A DNA stretch of 64,000 nt from Sporocytophaga sp. (lineage in GTDB: Bacteria > Bacteroidota > Bacteroidia > Cytophagales > Cytophagaceae). The stretch covers positions 291,328 through 355,327 of the forward strand of contig NZ_JAGHZZ010000005.1 of the NCBI RefSeq assembly GCF_017745095.1. The letters are read 5' to 3'. A program made the position numbers and the translations under genes. The notes beneath the pieces were generated by a model. The model saw only the letters and a program-made list of their open reading frames with translations. It was not told the DNA's origin and did not search any database. Within the stretch, counting starts at the first letter, position 1; every line of letters starts with the position of its first letter. Shown piece by piece: positions 62,099 to 64,000 of the stretch.

Positions 62099-62518
62099 AT
62101 GAAATTAACTTTACTGATATTGTCTTCGGCCTTGATTGTTGTTAGTGCAACATTACCAGATCATGTAAGTCAAAATGAAACTCAGCAATCTGCTTTAAGG
62201 GGTAAAAAGGTTTATGAAGAATATTGTCTTTCATGCCACCAGACAGATGGGAGTGGGGTTCCTGGATTAAATCCACCATTAAAGAAAACAACTTATGTAT
62301 TAGGTCCACAGGATAAGTTAGTTAAAATCTTGTTGAATGGCCTGGAGGAAGAAATTGAAATTAATGGGGAATATTATTCTAATCCGATGCCTGCATTTGG
62401 GTCAGTGTTAACGGATCAACAGATTGCCGATGTACTTACATATGTGAGAAGTAATTTTGGTAATAAAGCCAATGCTGTTCCTGTTTCAAAGGTAAAGGCA
62501 GTGAGGGCGGCAAAATAG
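62099..62518 (+). CDS. Periplasmic mono-heme c-type cytochrome
   Basis: 139 residues. Signal peptide (KLTLLILSSALIVVSAT), heme-binding C43-L-S-C46-H47 with the usual flank YEEYCLSCHQTDGSGVPGLNPPL in pattern, and the axial Met in NPMPAFG, followed by LTDQQIADVLTYVRSNFGN. Matches small cytochrome c domains of Bacteroidota that often accompany dehydrogenases or copper enzymes. No partner oxidoreductase gene is adjacent, so the redox partner is unknown. A terminator lies just before the gene; the start codon ATG 62099 has no clear Shine-Dalgarno sequence. Confidence 0.9.
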   Translation: MKLTLLILSSALIVVSATLPDHVSQNETQQSALRGKKVYEEYCLSCHQTDGSGVPGLNPPLKKTTYVLGPQDKLVKILLNGLEEEIEINGEYYSNPMPAFGSVLTDQQIADVLTYVRSNFGNKANAVPVSKVKAVRAAK

Positions 62519-62621
62519 AGAGAAAGACATTATATGCCAGGAGAAGTATTATCAAAAAGTAGTTTCATGTTTAACGAACCACTGTAAACATGATTCTTAG
62601 GAATAGGATGTGAGAGGCGCA

Positions 62622-62645
62622 CTCCGTCAATATCTATTGGCGGAG
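62622..62645. other. Stable hairpin without T-run between convergent genes
   Basis: CTCCGTCAAT (62622-62631) pairs with ATTGGCGGAG (62636-62645) over 10 bp with one G-U pair and a 4-base loop. No T-tract follows on either strand, so it is not a standard intrinsic terminator. It lies between the cytochrome (+) and VOC (-) genes in a stretch of higher GC. Confidence 0.45.
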
Positions 62646-62671
62646 CAGTCTAACTCAAAGTGTGGTAGTCC

Positions 62672-63082
62672 TTATTTTTTTCCGTCAAATTTTGCTATTG
62701 CTTCAGGTGTTACTGGTGTAAATAAGTTTACAAGGTTGCCGTCAGGGTCACGGAATAAAAGAGATTTATTCCCCCAGGGCATTGTCGTTGGTTTTTGTAC
62801 GACTTTGTCTTGAAGATAGTCTGCTAATCTTTCATAGTCTTTGTCAACATCCTCCACTCTGAATTCGATAATAACACTACGATTTTGGGCTGGCTGTGCT
62901 ACATGATCTCCTCCAAACAATTGTAGAGTTTGGGTGCTTCCAATAGCCAGTGTTGCAGTAGGTGTATTAAATTCAGCAAAGACTGGGGTATATTGCACCG
63001 CAGGTACCTGTGTAACTTGTTCATAAAATTTTACTAATCCATCGATGTTGGCAGTAATAATACGAATTGACAATAAATTCAT
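62672..63082 (-). CDS. VOC-superfamily protein (glyoxalase/bleomycin-resistance-like)
   Basis: 136 residues with the two beta-alpha-beta-beta-beta units of the vicinal-oxygen-chelate fold: LSIRIITANIDGLVKFYEQVTQ in pattern at the start, FNTPTATLAIGSTQTLQLFGG in the middle and SLLFRDPDGNLVNLFTP at the end, including the Glu/Asp-type metal ligand region. Substrate cannot be told from sequence. It stands alone, convergent with the cytochrome gene. The 5' side faces the unusual non-coding stretch at 63184-63700. Confidence 0.85.
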   Translation of the reverse strand: MNLLSIRIITANIDGLVKFYEQVTQVPAVQYTPVFAEFNTPTATLAIGSTQTLQLFGGDHVAQPAQNRSVIIEFRVEDVDKDYERLADYLQDKVVQKPTTMPWGNKSLLFRDPDGNLVNLFTPVTPEAIAKFDGKK

Positions 63083-63183
63083 TTTTTAAATATTTTTTGT
63101 TAAGTCGTAAAAGTAATTTGGCGTTATGACAACATTATGTCAGGAGCTTAAAATTCTTTTTCTTTTAGACTAAATATTCTCTT

Positions 63184-63364
63184 CCGTGGCCTGCCCCTGA
63201 CAGGCCACAATTATACTTCCACTAAAACCTTTCCCTATAATGAGTTAAAATTCTAAATTCATCTATTCTATTTTCGCAAAAGTTTGCTGATGACCATTTA
63301 TGATCTTCTGAGTTTTTACAAGAGTTCGCATATATAGAGTGGCCTGTCAGGGGAAAGGCCACGG
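63184..63364. repeat. Inverted repeat pair whose arms are themselves hairpins
   Basis: CCGTGGCCTGCCCCTGACAG and four more bases at 63184-63208 match, in reverse complement, the arm at 63339-63364 with one substitution and one inserted base. Each arm also folds alone: GTGGCCTG (63186-63193) with CAGGCCAC (63201-63208), and GTGGCCT (63339-63345) with AGGCCAC (63356-63362). The 130 bases between the arms are AT-rich and hold no gene. This looks like a small non-autonomous palindromic element or the ends of a decayed mobile element. Confidence 0.6.
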
Positions 63365-63399
63365 ACCAGGAATCGATTTTATAATCAATTAACTCTTTT

Positions 63400-63700
63400 T
63401 TCCCTTCCAGAAACGCTCCCGGAAGTTTCAGGAGCACTTCCTAACGATTATGGAGTAAGCATGGACGGGTTAGGCTTAAGCCTCGACAATAGATGCTTTA
63501 GCCTGGCCGAATTTTGCTTAAGCTGGGAACACTCAGGAGCAACCGGAATGGTCGGGGAGTACTTCAAATCCTTCCAGGAGTATTCCCGGATGTCCCAGAA
63601 GTATCCTGGAAGAATCGGAAGTTTATCTGAATGCTTCGGGCTTACGCATGGCCTTCCCAGGCTAAAGCCCAGGAGTTCCGGGAGTGTGTCGTCCTAAAAA
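63400..63700. other. GC-richer palindrome-rich non-coding stretch
   Basis: Visibly richer in G and C than the surrounding DNA. CAGGAG occurs four times (near 63429, 63533, 63575 and 63669), often followed by a TTCC, and short palindromes abound: AGGCTTAAGCCT (about 63473-63484), GGAAGT/ACTTCC (63421-63441), TGCTTAAGCT and CCCGGA. A 78-codon frame at 63461-63697 exists but its translation is low in conserved structure and has no recognisable family, so I do not call it a gene. Confidence 0.45.
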
Positions 63701-63775
63701 AAGTTTACAGTTGAGATTAGTAATCCGGTTATAAATTTACATTTTTTTATTAATCCTAAAATCGCTTTACATTTG

Positions 63776-63849
63776 ATCACCGGAAGAAGCGGAATCAGGC
63801 TCTGCTGAGGAGCAACCTGCCAGGATTATTCTGGTCAGATAGCATAACT
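63776..63849 (+). ncRNA. Possible structured leader RNA of unknown class
   Basis: Bases 63776-63840 can fold into a closed multi-stem: ATCACC (63776-63781) with GGT..GAT (63833-63840, two-base bulge), enclosing GCTC/GAGC and CCAG/CTGG hairpins. It is followed directly by a terminator hairpin and then a start codon, the arrangement of a riboswitch or attenuator. It does not carry the core motifs of the TPP, cobalamin, glycine, SAM or FMN classes as I know them. Confidence 0.35.
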
Positions 63850-63892
63850 AAATCCGATAATAGGTTTACACCTTTGTCGGATTTGTTTTTTT
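63850..63892 (+). terminator. Terminator hairpin directly before the last gene
   Basis: AAATCCGA (63850-63857) pairs with TCGGATTT (63877-63884); inside, AGGT (63862-63865) pairs with ACCT (63870-63873), with a small internal loop. Then comes GTTTTTTT. It ends 14 bases before the ATG at 63906, so it either ends an upstream RNA or attenuates the gene. Confidence 0.7.
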
Positions 63893-63905
63893 ATGCATTC
63901 TGTAA

Positions 63906-64000
63906 ATGCCTAAAAAAACCTTTATTCTGTTATTATTTCTTTTTTCTTTTTCCAATGTCGTTTCAATATTCCACTCTCAGCATGAGCTCTTTCCGGAGTC
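63906..64000 (+). CDS. Start of an exported protein (truncated by window end)
   Basis: ATG 63906 opens a frame that runs to the last base. The visible 31 residues are PKKTFILLLFLFSFSNVVSI and a few more: a signal peptide with Lys-Lys, a Leu/Phe core and a following Ser/His-rich stretch. The product is therefore probably exported, but its family cannot be told. The terminator hairpin and possible leader RNA just upstream suggest regulated expression. Confidence 0.6.
   Translation, partial: MPKKTFILLLFLFSFSNVVSIFHSQHELFPE

Noticed and set aside
63461..63697. 78-codon forward frame in the GC-richer stretch
   Set aside because: It coincides with repeated palindromic DNA and its translation shows no domain, signal or conserved pattern.
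63776..63849. TPP, glycine or SRP RNA identity for the leader
   Set aside because: Fragments such as CTGAGG, ACCTG and CCGGAAG resemble parts of these RNAs, but the full core motifs and their order are missing.

Overview
The window is AT-rich DNA from a Bacteroidota bacterium, most likely of the order Cytophagales and Cytophaga/Sporocytophaga-like. The evidence is two secreted proteins with type IX secretion / gliding-motility C-terminal domains, several TAnnTTTG-type promoter boxes, few Shine-Dalgarno sequences, and a secreted GH5 cellulase. This is inferred from gene content only. I saw no tRNA, rRNA, CRISPR array or intact insertion sequence.

Layout. 1-4.5 kb: the 3' end of an outer-membrane barrel gene, a histidine kinase with a plant-ethylene-receptor-like membrane sensor, and a secreted IgGFc-binding-like protein. 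4.5-17.4 kb: one giant gene for a 4307-residue surface protein with about 38 tandem Ig-like repeats. 17.7-26.5 kb: a DUF4412 protein, the NhaA antiporter, a DEAD-box-type helicase, a 7TM-DISM membrane sensor fused to an IS1595-transposase-like zinc ribbon and helix-turn-helix, and PEP carboxylase. 26.7-35.5 kb: four same-strand genes, namely a transporter/HEAT/cyclic-nucleotide-binding fusion, a protein with up to three TIR-like domains, a membrane-anchored nSTAND1-WD40 ATPase, and an outer-membrane barrel whose start overlaps the ATPase stop. 36.3-57.7 kb: a membrane-anchored GH18 protein followed by a complete extracellular contractile injection system (eCIS) in one direction. 57.8-62.5 kb: a glycine-zipper protein, a GAF-PAS-PAS coiled-coil protein with no output domain, a SpoIIAA/STAS-like protein, the cellulase and a c-type cytochrome. 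62.5-64 kb: a VOC protein, an unusual GC-richer palindrome-rich non-coding stretch, a structured leader with a terminator, and the start of a secreted protein.

The main system is the eCIS: cap (DUF4255/Pvc16), an unknown 351-residue protein, one sheath, two tube proteins, a Pvc6-like peptide, LysM hub, VgrG-like spike, PAAR tip, gp25 wedge, two baseplate-J-type proteins, a fibre-like protein, tape measure and AAA+ ATPase. No T6SS membrane complex and no phage capsid or terminase genes are present, so it is neither a canonical T6SS nor a prophage. A promoter-like box before the GH18 gene and very short gaps afterwards suggest one transcript of about 20 kb. The upstream STAND/TIR/cNMP module and the GH18 membrane protein could sense a trigger and help release or fire the particle; that link is an inference from proximity. 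No obvious toxin cargo is encoded here.
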